In this document: piece by piece, positions 9,164 to 19,719 of the stretch
Position numbering within the stretch: position 1 is the first letter of the stretch
How the letters are laid out: each line of letters begins with the position of its first letter
Source: Hortaea werneckii
Taxonomy: Eukaryota; Ascomycota; Dothideomycetes; Mycosphaerellales; Teratosphaeriaceae
Direction of reading: 5' to 3'
DNA length: 64,000 nt
Assembly: GCA_037044905.1 (NCBI GenBank)
Contig: JBAOKB010000182.1
Location: forward strand, 1-64,000
Notes under the pieces: model-generated
What the model was told of the DNA's origin: nothing
The model's database searches: none
What the model saw: only the letters and a program-made list of their open reading frames with translations
Translations under genes and position numbers: made by a program

Positions 9164-10569
9164 TCAACGATTTCCAAATCTATCATCTTGAAGGAGCGGG
9201 TGGTTCAACAGCTCCCGAGCAGAAGGTCGTTCCGAAGGATGGTACTTCAGAGTAGACAAGATGAGGTCGCTTATTTCTTCCAGGTCACTTTCAGTGAAGA
9301 AAGGGCTCTTGTCGTCATCATAATACGTTTCGCGAAGCCATTGCGACAGGTCAGATGTCTCAAGGTCGGCCGGCTCTTGTCTGTAGCGTTACTACACATT
9401 GCGCTTGATGAACATTCGTGGAAGACTCACCAATGTCTCCAAATGAGGCGATAGCATTCCATTCTTCCGGCAGTGGTCCGAATGAAGCGATCCATTCGGA
9501 CAGAAGCTCCGTCTCATTGTTCAACATGGAGTCGAAGGGCGGATAGCCAACAACAAGAGAAAAGATCTTGCACGCTGGTCAGCCGTGATGACTTTGCTAT
9601 TGAGCGATGTCGATACATACTGTGCAGCCAAGACTCCAGATGTCTGCAGCCATGCCCCAATCTCTCAAGATCACAGCTTCTGGGGCTCGGAAGGGAAGCG
9701 GACATCGCATTTTTGGAGGCGGCTGACCCGCGAAGAAAGACGAGCCAAAGTCTATGAGCTTGAAAGAAGGCTCACCATCTCGATATGACGATGAGGGGAA
9801 CGAAAATGGCTCTACCATGTACTTCGGTAAGCTCGCGCTGTAATGCGTTGCGTGTACGTCTGCCCGAGCGGCTCGGCCTATTGCCTTTGAGATGTCGGTA
9901 TGCGGCTGTTTCGTGAGCTTGTCCCCAGCGAAAAGCACATTCCCGGGATGCAGGTCTACAAGGATGTTTGTTAGTGCTGCAGGGAGAAAAAGGAGACCAA
10001 AGCACGAACCGCCATAGACAATCCCCTCGCTATGCACAAACGCCAGAGCCTTTGTGATGTCCCGCACTGCTTGCCAGGCCACTCTCCCCGGCAATCGGCC
10101 GTCAGGCGATCGCTCTGTTGCAAACGGCACAGACGGACCAAGAAGTTCAGTCACGAGGCAACTATGCGTGCCATTAGGTCCATCTAAGGTGAAATCTTGA
10201 AAGAGGTCAACGATGGCTTTTCTTCCTGGAGAAGAAGATGAACTGTTCGCCAGTCGACGATGAATCTCTGCCTCCCGAGAATCGCAAAGCTCTGAAACGT
10301 TCACTTTGATTGCTGCGTAACGCTCGTAGCTTTGATCCTGCTGTCAGCCCACTTACGTCAAGTGTCAAAATGCTATTCGGAACAGACCTCTTGTCAAAAG
10401 CCAGCCATGAGGTACCATAGCCACCCCATCCCAGCTTATGGTGGATTGTATAACGACCGCCGTTGAGATTGTCACCAATGTGTACTGGATGATAGCCGCC
10501 GGGTTTATAGCGATGCAGAGCCTCGCCCTCGATCTCGCAATGGAAGTCGCTATGGTGTGCTGTGGACAT
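9164..10569 (-). CDS. SRPK-like serine/threonine protein kinase
   Basis: Five exons (10569-10384, 10337-10010, 9955-9621, 9566-9431, 9375-9164) give 398 aa. The start is like fungal SR-protein-kinase relatives: YKPGGYHPVHIGD, then the glycine loop KLGWGGYGTSW. Next come AAIKV (catalytic Lys), the catalytic loop IVYGDLHPGNVLF across an intron (Tyr-Gly-Asp where most kinases have His-Arg-Asp), DFG in KLIDFGSSF, FRAPEAV, and DIWSLGC. The last exon ends in SERPSARELLNHPLL. The first intron uses a weak donor (GTTCCG), chosen because it keeps YERYAAIKV in frame. This resembles the expanded family of divergent SRPK-like kinases of filamentous fungi, whose substrates are mostly unknown. Confidence 0.82.
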
Positions 10570-11126
10570 AACCCGAAAACAAGTTTGCCGCATGCGCAAA
10601 TTTAGGGAAGATGAGTATTCGCGTATGAAGCTGCTATTCCGAGCGTTTGCGCGCATGGCTTCACATTTTGGGCCTCGTTTGACTTGTTACCACACAGAGA
10701 CAAACAAACGAGTTGGAAGCGCGCGGCACGCCAACAAGAGTCAACGGGCAAAGCGTCGAGGTGAAAGGAGCGGCCCGAAGCTCATGCCACCATGACAGGG
10801 TCCAAGCCCTTCCGGCCGATCAATGTCAGTGGTTCGTCTGGTGCGCATCTGCGACTTTCGCATTCACTTACTACCTCTAATATTAGTGCAAAGCGCGCTT
10901 TCACGGCACGGAGACGATCTTCTTCGTCTGCCATTGGCTAAGGCGTCTCTAGTCGCTCTGTGAATCAAGCCCGGCATAGGAGCATGCTTTCCACAAGCGC
11001 TACAGCAGAGCATTCGTTGTATAAGATGGAGTCTTATGCTTTTGCCAGTCTCGGGACTCGACAGCCATTTAATCATTGCTTTTACGGGCTCCAACACATA
11101 ACAATAGCGATAGAAGTATCTAGATA
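10570..11126. other. Intergenic, no gene seen
   Basis: Holds the kinase promoter (minus strand) and the promoter of the small gene at 11127. Only short unsupported frames. Confidence 0.5.
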
Positions 11127-11516
11127 ATGTCCGCTCGCACTGCTTCCGTCAAGTTCCTTCAGCGAATAAGGAACCCACACAAACGTCAACTTACTCTTCG
11201 GCTGACACAAGCGGTGTGGAACACGCCTGACTGCGAACATTTCACAGATGTGCAGGTCAAGTAAGTCGGTCACAGTAGGGTTTGCGGAGGATGGCTGCTA
11301 AACCAGGCTCGTAGAAACCCGCTTCACACCAGTCATTCGGATGCAACGCCGCATGTCACCGTCCGAATGAGGACGCCAGAACAGATTGCCCGAGGAGCTG
11401 GGCAGACAGTCCACATTTACTACGACCCTACCACGGAAGAATTTCAAGCGTTCAAGCTCTACTCTGAAAGATCAGACAACGAGAAGGATGAGCCGAGCGA
11501 TGCAAATCAGGCATAG
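11127..11516 (+). CDS. Unrecognised small protein, 111 aa, two exons
   Basis: Exon 1 (11127-11260) opens with MSARTASVKFLQRIRN and exon 2 (11315-11516) ends with SDANQA and TAG. The 54-nt intron has a perfect GTAAGT donor, a TGCTAAAC branch site and the acceptor GTAG at 11314. Splicing joins the frames exactly (336 nt). The N-terminal half is basic and Arg/Lys-rich; the C-terminal half is acidic (YYDPTTEEFQAFKLYSE, then many Glu/Asp). A basic amphipathic N-terminus could mean mitochondrial import, but this is a guess. I do not recognise the family. Confidence 0.55.
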
Positions 11517-12176
11517 TAGGCAAGAGGCAGTAGTGGCGGAGAACAAGACTGCTTTTCCACCTTGTCTTTTCTGGACTCAGGGCTCGAAAAGTAAGCTTGG
11601 GGCGAGATTGACGCAAATGATTATAACATTCCGAAGTGCTTGAGGCTCATTTGGGGCCAAAAGCGTAATGGCATCCACTAGTTGTTTATACTACGAAGAC
11701 ACACAAGTTTAATTCAGACATATGCCTTCGAAACGTTTGCTTGACCCTAGATTCCTCTCTTGAATGGTGGACGTTTAATAGAGCAAAGACACTAGGTAGA
11801 GTATACACGTGCTAAAGGGGGCGAGAGCAATGACAACGCTCACGGAACAAGTACACGAAGTAAATTACAGACACGCGGTGAGGCATAGTCTTTCGCGCTT
11901 GCATACCATTATCGATTTTGGCTAACTGGCTTCGCTCGATAGGCTTGCTCGCTTAAAATTCTCTTCTACCATGCAGTTTCAAACCCAGTGTCTTGCGAGG
12001 ACTGGCCCTTATCGCAGGTCATCCATTGCTACGACCCAGAGTGCCTCCAGAAGTTCCCTAGACGATGAAAAAATAAACGTGGTCTGAGGTATATTCCTCT
12101 TCGTCAGAGTAAGAAGCGTACTTCAAGTGGAAGTCGTGTGTGTCTAGCCATCTCGCGATCCGAGCATTAGCATAAG
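11517..12176. other. Intergenic, nothing recognised
   Basis: 3' flanks of the small gene and of the RING gene. No open frame with a recognisable domain and no repeat seen. Confidence 0.45.
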
Positions 12177-12962
12177 CTAAGAATGCCATCTTCTTCTAAG
12201 AGCAAGAGCGGAGATCGCCGAGAGAACATCCAATTCCGAATTGCAGTGCCTAAGCCATCCCAAAGTCGCAACAATGTTGAGTGTCCCACCAAGTTGAGCT
12301 TGATACCAGTTATGATTGTGCATCCAGAAGGATCGCTGCGCGCTCGCCGCCATTAGTACTGAAAGCACAATGTACAACATCCCGTCAAGAGACTCCCAGA
12401 GCGACGTCCCGCCTCCTAAGGTGCATGTAATCACAGGCGTAAGGCTTGTTCTCCAACCATGCAGGATCCACAGACAGGGTACTGTTTTGAGCATTGTCGT
12501 CGTGATAATAACGATTGAAGCGCAGATTCGGAGCTTGTGCGCAAGGATGTCGATGTATTCTCGGGTTGACAAAGAGTTCTCTGCATTGCAAAGCACCCTC
12601 CTACAGACAGGGCAACTATCTGCCGCTGAAGAGGTGCCATTCAGCCATGACAAAGCACAGCTTTTGCAGAATTTGTGTCCGCAGACGAAGCGGATTCGTT
12701 GTTCGAGTCTTTCCCAGCAGGCGGGACAATCTTCCTCGACGATCTTATCGCCCCCCGAGGCACCTGATAGGACCTGCAGGTTTGCCAAAAACTTCGCTTT
12801 GCTAGGCAGGTGCCTTCTCGTTTCTGCAGAGGCGGGAGCGGGAAAAATAGTGTGCCAGAGAACTATTCCAAACAACAAGGCCAAAGCATGTAATTGTGAT
12901 TTTGATATGCTTATCAAGATTAAGAGCGCCAATGAACTCAGTAAAGAGGGGCCGAATTCCAT
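12177..12962 (-). CDS. RING-finger membrane protein, probable E3 ubiquitin ligase
   Basis: One exon, 261 aa, starting at the ATG of MEFGPSLL; a TTG three codons earlier is not a credible eukaryotic start. A hydrophobic N-terminus (residues 6-45) holds one or two membrane segments. Then a RING-type zinc site: CPACWERL, CGHKFCKSC and SCPVCRRVL (spacing C-x2-C, C-x-H-x2-C-x2-C, C-x2-C). Further hydrophobic stretches follow in the C-terminal half. Membrane-anchored RING proteins usually act as E3 ligases in ER or vacuolar protein quality control; substrate and location are not visible here. Confidence 0.8.
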   Translation of the reverse strand: MEFGPSLLSSLALLILISISKSQLHALALLFGIVLWHTIFPAPASAETRRHLPSKAKFLANLQVLSGASGGDKIVEEDCPACWERLEQRIRFVCGHKFCKSCALSWLNGTSSAADSCPVCRRVLCNAENSLSTREYIDILAHKLRICASIVIITTTMLKTVPCLWILHGWRTSLTPVITCTLGGGTSLWESLDGMLYIVLSVLMAASAQRSFWMHNHNWYQAQLGGTLNIVATLGWLRHCNSELDVLSAISALALRRRWHS

Positions 12963-13324
12963 GTCGCACAAGGTGCTGGAGTAAGGCAGTCAAGAAGGGT
13001 TGGTTTGGGTTTGTCTGTTGTAAGTGTACATGGAGATAGGCATGACCTTCTACATGGGGTTTCCTCGACTATATCTCGGGCCGGGCAAGCGTTCTGTTGA
13101 TGCTCATCTCTCAAGCAACGGTTGAAACTTCAAGTCGTTGATACCCCGCTTCCAGTTACTAGCAATGCGCATTTTGGTCACGGAAATGTGATTGGCCTGC
13201 ATACGACACTACTAGGATTGATGGAGCATCTTGCTCTACACATAAGTCGGACCTGTGGACTCCAAGAGGTTCACGTTCCTTTTTGTCGACGAGACGCTTT
13301 TGCAATTGGTCTCGACTCTCCAAG

Positions 13325-14256
13325 ATGTACATTCGGCTTTTCAAGACAGCGTTATGCTTCACCTCCGCAGCCAACGGGCTTGCTGTTCCTTTCAATCCAT
13401 GGCTATGTTCCTCGGCAAGCGTCATAGAGAACGACTGGCAAGACTGGTTTCCCAGCACACCACTCTGTGCATCTATCTATGCTATTTCGGAGCCTTTGTG
13501 GACGTTTGGTCTTCTCCTGGTCCCGATGACACCATTTATCTTGGTCCTTGGTACGGGAATCGCTCATCTTACGGTTTCGCAGCTCCTGGTCCAAACGTCC
13601 CTGCTTGTTGTGATTGAACGCCAGCATCGTTCGTCCCGGTCAAAGGCACCCGTAGAGAAGCGGGCAAGTCATAATGAACTCGTCCTGATTTAGGCAAAAA
13701 AGAATTTGAAGGCGTTTACCTGCTGAGAGCGACGGCTATCGCGCTTGTTCAATCTGCTGCTGCGTCAAATGCCAGCTTACTTCTTCTCGCCCAAAGCTTC
13801 AACGCCAGTGGCTCCACGAACGTGCATAGAAATGTCGAGAATGGGCTTTCCTTATTTGCTTTCCTTTTCTATTTCTTTTCGCGGATGGCAGACCACAAAG
13901 TGAGCAAGCAGACCGCGCGTGCGTTTCGTATATCAGGACGAGAGCACGGAAATGACTTGACTTGACTCAAGAGCCTTGGATGGCTCGTTCCAGCTAGAGC
14001 AACAACTCGAAAGTGCGTCGGCATGGCGACGCTCGGAGTTTTGGAAATGCAAGATGCCGACCTTATGGCTGCCAGGTACAAGTCAGAGCGCTATCAACTC
14101 ATTCAATCGAAAGTCAAGACGCTTCCCAAGTGGCTTCCATTTGCGTTGCTTGCTCTGTCGCTCTGTATGATGGCGCTATCACATTGGCATTGGAATAGGG
14201 CTCAAGCGAGAGCCTCATCGCGCCCACGACCAGCCGCGAACCAAGCCTCTTCGTGA
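13325..14256 (+). CDS. Unrecognised multi-pass membrane protein, 266 aa
   Basis: Three exons (13325-13628, 13694-13927, 13994-14256) join in one frame (801 nt). Introns are 65 and 66 nt; donors GTTCGT and GTATAT, acceptors TTTAG and TTCCAG. Hydrophobic segments occur in exon 1 (around PLWTFGLLLVPMTPFILVL and LLVQTSLLVVI), in exon 2 (NASLLLLAQ and LSLFAFLFYFF) and in exon 3 (WLPFALLALSLCMMAL), suggesting four or five membrane passes with a basic C-terminal tail. The frame is open upstream of 13325, so the start could lie in an earlier exon. No known family recognised. It is divergent from the RING membrane protein, 362 bp away. Confidence 0.5.
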
Positions 14257-14763
14257 AGTGAGACTGTCAAGACTAGTACCATGATGGCCGTACACAATTA
14301 AGACTCATAAGACGCGAAGGTTTATGGTTTCAGATCCGAACCTCTTGCCTAGTGTGGGGTCTCAGAAAGACCATACGGCTGCCGAGACCACCAGTGCGGA
14401 CAGCATTGCAATGCTGCGGGCATTAGTACAGCTTTCGGCCTTGTTGCTACCGATCTTTAGGTACCTATGAATGTTAAGATTTGATACGTTCATGAACCAG
14501 TCCCTGGAAGCATTCAAGTCTTGAACATTGGGTCAAGCCAACCTGTACACTCTGAAATACGAGTAGAGCACCAGGTGAAAATGCCCCATACTGCTCCTTG
14601 TCTCGAACAAACGAGTTTGAATAAGCCAAACGGTACCCACCAGTACACATGGAACTCAGACCACACCTGAGTCAAAGGCTCTTCTCAAGATATCTAAGAT
14701 GTCAATCCCACTTGTGAATCTTTCGCAATGCTTGTTTATGCCAAGAAGACTGACTTCCCTCCC
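14257..14763. other. Gap between convergent genes
   Basis: 3' flanks only; I see no gene, repeat or motif. Confidence 0.45.
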
Positions 14764-15408
14764 TCACTGGCCCTTCGTATTTCGGCTTTCGCGCCTCATG
14801 CTTATAGCTGTAAAACCGACCCAACATATCCAGATCACGGCAGTAACAACTCCGTACGCTGCGTAAGTACCAGCTTCGTGACCGCCTGCAAGCGCGAGGC
14901 CAAGACCACCGTTAACGATTGCAAGTGTGATCATTCCGCGAGCAGACCAAGCGTGTGCCACGCCGATGAAACTGCGTTGGTGGTGCTTGCGGAAGTATAG
15001 ATGCTGCAACAAACCACCGATGGCGAGAACCCAAAGCGCAGCGAACAGCAACAAGCCAATCACGACATGTGCCTCGTCGAGCTGCCCGAATAGAGTCAGC
15101 ATCCGATACACCTTGATGATTCGCTTAGTTGATGATACTGACCTGGTGCCCTGATTGAGCCAGCTGAATTCCAAGAGCTACGCTTGCGACGACGAGTACA
15201 AGTGCAATGGACTGCGTGCAAGCATGTACCAACCACGTCTTGGGTCCCTTCAATGCACGCATAAGGACGGCGCCAATTAGGAAGATCAGCCATGCTATGC
15301 AAGCAATGACTCCGTGTGCCGTTGTTTTATCAATTCCTCCGCCACCGTCGCTTCCGCCGCTCCCTTCATCAGCATCTCTTCGGACATGCCGGGCTGACGC
15401 TATGTTCG
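14764..15408 (-). CDS. Cytochrome b561-type transmembrane domain protein, 5' end unresolved
   Basis: Two clear exons (15408-15143 and 15081-14764) joined by a 61-nt intron (GTCAGT donor, CAACTAAG branch). They encode a Gly/Asp-rich linker, then several membrane helices with the four histidines expected to bind two hemes: AHGVIACIAW, WLVHACTQS, DEAHVVIGLL and GVAHAWSARG. This matches the C-terminal half of fungal DOMON-cytochrome b561 proteins, electron carriers related to the cytochrome of cellobiose dehydrogenase. Exon 1 begins at an acceptor (CTCTCCCAG), so at least one upstream exon is required. I could not read a convincing DOMON domain between 15409 and 15760, so the gene may be truncated or strongly diverged. 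Confidence 0.7.
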
Positions 15409-16805
15409 CTGGGAGAGAACATCAGCTTTGAAAAATACCAGGCGTGGGCATGGATTTCATCGTGTACCGAGATGTGCCAGCGCAACGGCAATGATTTTGG
15501 CTTTGGACGGCATTTTAGGAAGCAGGTAGATGACTGCAGATGTGCTTGCGAAGACCTCAACGCTTTCAGAGTGACAAGATGTTGCAGAACAAAGCAGATG
15601 GAAGAAGGAATGGATGGTCAGCCTGCCGCTGGATTGAAATATTTCCTGCCGCATCTGCGCACGTTGTCGTCACCGCATAATGCGCACGCGGCCTTTCAAA
15701 CACGACGCCAACGATACGAATGGTAATGTTCATAGGTCATACCACCTGCCTGATTTAGACTGGATCTACTTTCGTTTGTTACAGTGTGACGCTTACTTTG
15801 GCGGATCTTGTGCCGTCAAAGTAACTTCTCTCGATCGATTGACCCACGGAGAGTAAGATCCTCAGCCAGAATGAACGCCACGTGCAAAATGAAGGCCGAA
15901 AGCTTACCTACAGGCGAGGTCAGTCCAGAATAGGCCGCGTCATGAACTAAGCCTCGTGCCTGTGTTGCTTATTTACCCACCCCGCAAATGGCTGCTTCTG
16001 AACCACGCCGGCCAAAAGCTTGATAGTGCCTTTAGCTTGCACTCGTGGCCTCTCACATCGAATGACATCTATGCCAGGCTCTCTTATACGTTGGCTCAAT
16101 AATGCATACGCAAATGTGACGATGCGACGCGAGGCTGCAACAGCAAAGCAATGATTGGTGAGGATCATGTCGGCACTCTGCCTCATGTCGGAACAAGCTC
16201 ACACCAGCCACATCTCATGAAAAGGCGGCTGAGTGTACTTCGTCGATATAAAGTGCAGTTCTGGAGGGAGTTTCAGGCATTGGCATTACAGTGGTCATCG
16301 CGATCACGCAAAGCTTCAAGCCACAGTGGGAGCGCCGGTCAATGGTCACTTGGACACTTGAGATCTTCTCATCTTATCATAGGAGGTTGAAACCGCGCCG
16401 TAGCCCGCCACTGGGTACCTAGGTACGCTCCTACCGGCAAATGTCACCCAGATGAACTGTAGCTGCATGACATCGCAAATTTCCAAATTGGCTTAAAAAT
16501 AGCGGAAAGATAAACGATGATCCGGCATTGCGGTCTGAAGAACTCTATCAGTGGGCAGGCCATCGGAAGCATTCAAGAAGCTAGAAAAGAAGCAACGAGA
16601 GTTTTGCCAGGAAAAGCATTTGTCTTCGGCCTACAGTGGTGAAACAGGCTAAGAGGCGTATCCGAGGCGTACCCTAACGCCTGTTGACTTACGTTGCCAT
16701 CGGCACGTAACTCCATAGCAATTACTTAGTGGTATGTCGAAATAAACACATGCTGTCCAATCATCCCAGAGGCAGAGTTTAGTGCATCGTCATAGCGCCC
16801 CCGTC
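15409..16805. other. Mostly unassigned; may hold the 5' exons of the b561 gene
   Basis: Short frames on the minus strand (15457-15654, 15947-16186) might be exon pieces but show no recognisable domain and no certain splice chain. Nothing else seen. Confidence 0.35.
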
Positions 16806-17148
16806 TCATCTTGCACCCATGGAGCCATATCCTTCGCCTCCAGTATTCACATTATCGCTGTACACCCCTGGGGCTGGACGGGAGTCGTAGATTCCCATGG
16901 AAGCCTGCTCTTGCTTGTGATAGTAGACGTAGATGAGGTAGAAAGCGTGGACGTGCCCAGGCAAGAAGCCGAGGATGGTCAGGCAAATGTTAATGAGCAG
17001 GTCAGCGCCGCAGCCTGAGATGATGAAGACAGCGACTGGCGGTACTGTACGGAGTGTCAGCGATTGTCACGGCACGCAACGAGACTCCAGCGATGAGTGG
17101 GGACGTACGGAAGATGGCGATGATGACCAAGATTAGGGCTGAAATCAT
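16806..17148 (-). CDS. PMP3/UPF0057-family plasma membrane proteolipid, 92 aa
   Basis: Two exons (17148-17109, 17044-16806) with a 64-nt intron (GTACGT donor, CGTACAG acceptor) give 92 aa. The protein begins MISALILVIIAIF, continues LPPVAVFIISGCGADLLIN and LTILGFLPGHVHAFYLIYVY: two membrane helices with the conserved PP and GCG...N pattern of the PMP3/SNA family. A tail of about 35 residues rich in Gly, Tyr and Ser follows, longer than yeast Pmp3 and more like SNA-type or long fungal members. PMP3 proteins affect membrane potential and cation or stress tolerance; the tail probably carries sorting information (inference). Confidence 0.9.
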
Positions 17149-17613
17149 TGTCGCGGGTTGTCGGGAGCCTCTTGGCGCGTTTTTGTACTGCTTGCGAGGT
17201 GCCTCTTGTCTTGTGATCGCAACGGAACACAACAATTTCTCTTATGAGGGTAGAAGTTTGAAAATCCAAGTTATGGCTGGTTCTTGTATGCTCGCAAACG
17301 TTGAGGTTGGTTGTGTCGCGTTCTTGGATAGATCGACATGGGGCGCGCGTGCACGCGATACATATGACGCAACCCATGTATGTAATGAAGCGAAAATAGT
17401 GGCTGATAGAGTGGCTGTGAAGCACAGCCACCAGACCCGGGTGGCGACGACAGTGTCAGGCAGACAGATACTGTACCCTACTGTATCCATGAGATGTCAC
17501 ATCACGCCCGTTGTCAAATATCATTTTCTATCTCTCGGGCTCACAGTTGAATAATAGTCCGCCACTCGGGCGCAGCAACAGCGGCTTTGCTTTATTCTGC
17601 TTCTCCTTCTGCA
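17149..17613. other. Intergenic, no gene seen
   Basis: Promoter of the PMP3-like gene and 3' flank of the next minus-strand gene. Open frames here have no family features. Confidence 0.45.
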
Positions 17614-19131
17614 TCAAATGTCAGACTGGAAGCTTGGGAACTCTTCCTCCCTATTCCTGATCGCCACCGGCTTAGCCAGCACACTTGCATTCTCATCATC
17701 TTGCACATCTTGATCAGATCTAGCTATATGCGCCGCTTCCCAAAATCTCGCGAGAGCCAACGAATGCGTAGTCGCGGGTGATGAAATGGGCGAGTCGGCT
17801 TTGCGGGCCAGTGCTTGGTTGAGTTGTTTGGACGGCATAGGATTCTCGTTCTCCTCTCCGATGGGGGCACGGTCACCCGGCGCGGCCTGTCTGATTCGAC
17901 GGACAGATCTTGCTTTTCGGTGATCAGATTCCGTTCGCACACGTAAAGCCGCCCACTGGCTCAGTGATGAATGAGACGGCATCTCGACTATACCGCACCT
18001 GTCCGGCTGCCTTCGGACCGTGAGAGGGAGAGCGACCCGTATCACCTGCTCAAAGCGAATATCGGCGGCAAAGACTCTCGTGATTACCGCCTTGAGCTCT
18101 AATGGGATAGTATAAGCATCCAGTCTTCCAGCACCGCAGTATGCCGCACGGCGCTGTGGAACTGTGCCACAGAACGTTTGAAGTGAATCAGACCAGGAGA
18201 GCCATTCCTCTTCGATGGGGCCAAGGAAGAAGTCGATGGTTGTAGTCAAGCTCGATGGTGGGACATCCTGTTCGAGCAGAGTCAGCCGGCCAATTCTTTC
18301 CAAAACACCTGCAGAAAAATTCTTACCAAGATAGGCTTCAGAAGGAAACGTTCCCCTTCACCAACCACATTGCGTAGATCCCGGAACTGTACAGAAGGTA
18401 GCGCAGCCGTAAAACCGATCTCGACCGCAAGTCGATCATCCTCAAGGGTGGGATGAAAAGTGACCTGCACGCGCGGGAAACCATGATCGGCAAAATCGAA
18501 GCATTCCCTAGTAGCGAGGAAGTCCCTCACGAAAGTCCTCTCGTCAGGCGAGCAAGAGAAAGGCGTCAATCCCTGAACCATCTGATAATAGTCCTCCATA
18601 ATATCATCCTCCAAAGCTGCGAGCCCAATAGTAACAGTTTGCATACCGAGATTGGCGAGAAACTCAGCAAAATGCCTAAGGACTTCGTCGTGACAATCAC
18701 CTGTTCTTCCCCATTAGTGCCGTACACCACCAAACCGAGTCTCGTGTCCCCCGACCTTTGCCGTCCTCCACAAAAGCCTCAATAGCGACCAACAGCGTCT
18801 CATGCGCCAAAGCCGTCTCGAAGGCGCGCTCCTAGAAGAACATCTCGTACGCGGCCATGGGAGAGGGTAATCGCCAGGTGGTCACGACGTCGCGATCGAA
18901 GACGATGGCCTTCCCATCCTTCGCCAGCATGCTGTTCACGATCCGGGGGACGCCGCCGGGGATGGCGCAGGTGGGTGAGGTTCCCGGGGGAGAGTTGCGA
19001 GGTTTGGTCTCGTCCGCATAGCTTTGATGGGTGGGGTAGTAGCATTGGATTGGGGACTCCCGGAGAGGGCCGCAGGCTCCGGAGACGGTGATATTGATGG
19101 CGTCGAGGAAGAGATCGGTGATTTCTGCCAT
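17614..19131 (-). CDS. Unrecognised fungal protein, about 450-467 aa
   Basis: Three main exons (19131-18756, 18700-18327, 18267-17614) add to 1404 nt in one frame. Introns are 55 and 59 nt; the second has a GTAAGA donor. The protein starts MAEITDLFLDAINITVSGAC and has an alternating hydrophobic middle (FPRVQVTFHPTLEDDRLAVE) and a polar Arg-rich C-terminus, probably disordered. Codon 100 is TAG (18832-18834). It may be removed by a 54-nt intron ending in TTCTTCTAG with a weak GTGACC donor, which would keep the frame; otherwise it is a nonsense codon. I do not recognise a domain. Confidence 0.55.
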
Positions 19132-19719
19132 TATCGATATGATCTCGTGACTCGTCGGAAGGCTCAAGAATGCTGTCGCTCATGTCCTATCGCATGGATC
19201 GGTATCTGAATGGTTGTGAGTAACTAGTACTCGTCACCACCGCTTCCCTTGCGAATGAACAGAAGTGGAGATTGGCGGTTGCGATCCTATCTCGATCGAA
19301 CCAGAAGCTGCAGACCATAACCGTCCCTGGGAAGCAGCTGCCATCAAGAGCTTTCCACATTCATACGCTATGCTACTACCTAAAGTCTACCTCATCCCGC
19401 TTCATGCGGACACATACCCATTTTTGTTCGCCAGAGGAACGCCCAAACTCCCTCTTGACACCTTGCAAGTACAACCGTCGCCAAATGCACAATTGGGTCT
19501 TTCAACCCGGCACGCCAGGGTTCCACGAGCAACAGACAGCCGCTCATGCACCCAAACCGCGAATCAAGCTCCGCCTGCCGAGCCACAAAAAAAAGTTCCG
19601 TATCTGTACAGTACAAGTACAGTGTTTTAGGCAGCATAGCCAAGTCTTCCGCTGCTCAGCTGCTCGCTCTCGCTCATCTTCCAAGAAAAAGAGTAAGAGA
19701 AAAAAAAAATCTTACCGAT
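19132..19719. other. Intergenic, no gene seen
   Basis: Promoter of the preceding minus-strand gene and the 3' flank of the deubiquitinase. A plus-strand frame (19272-19748) overlaps the last deubiquitinase exon and is very basic with poly-Lys; I take it as chance. Confidence 0.5.

Noticed and set aside
15947..16186. 79-codon minus-strand frame upstream of the b561 segment
   Set aside because: No domain and no splice connection to the b561 exons could be shown.
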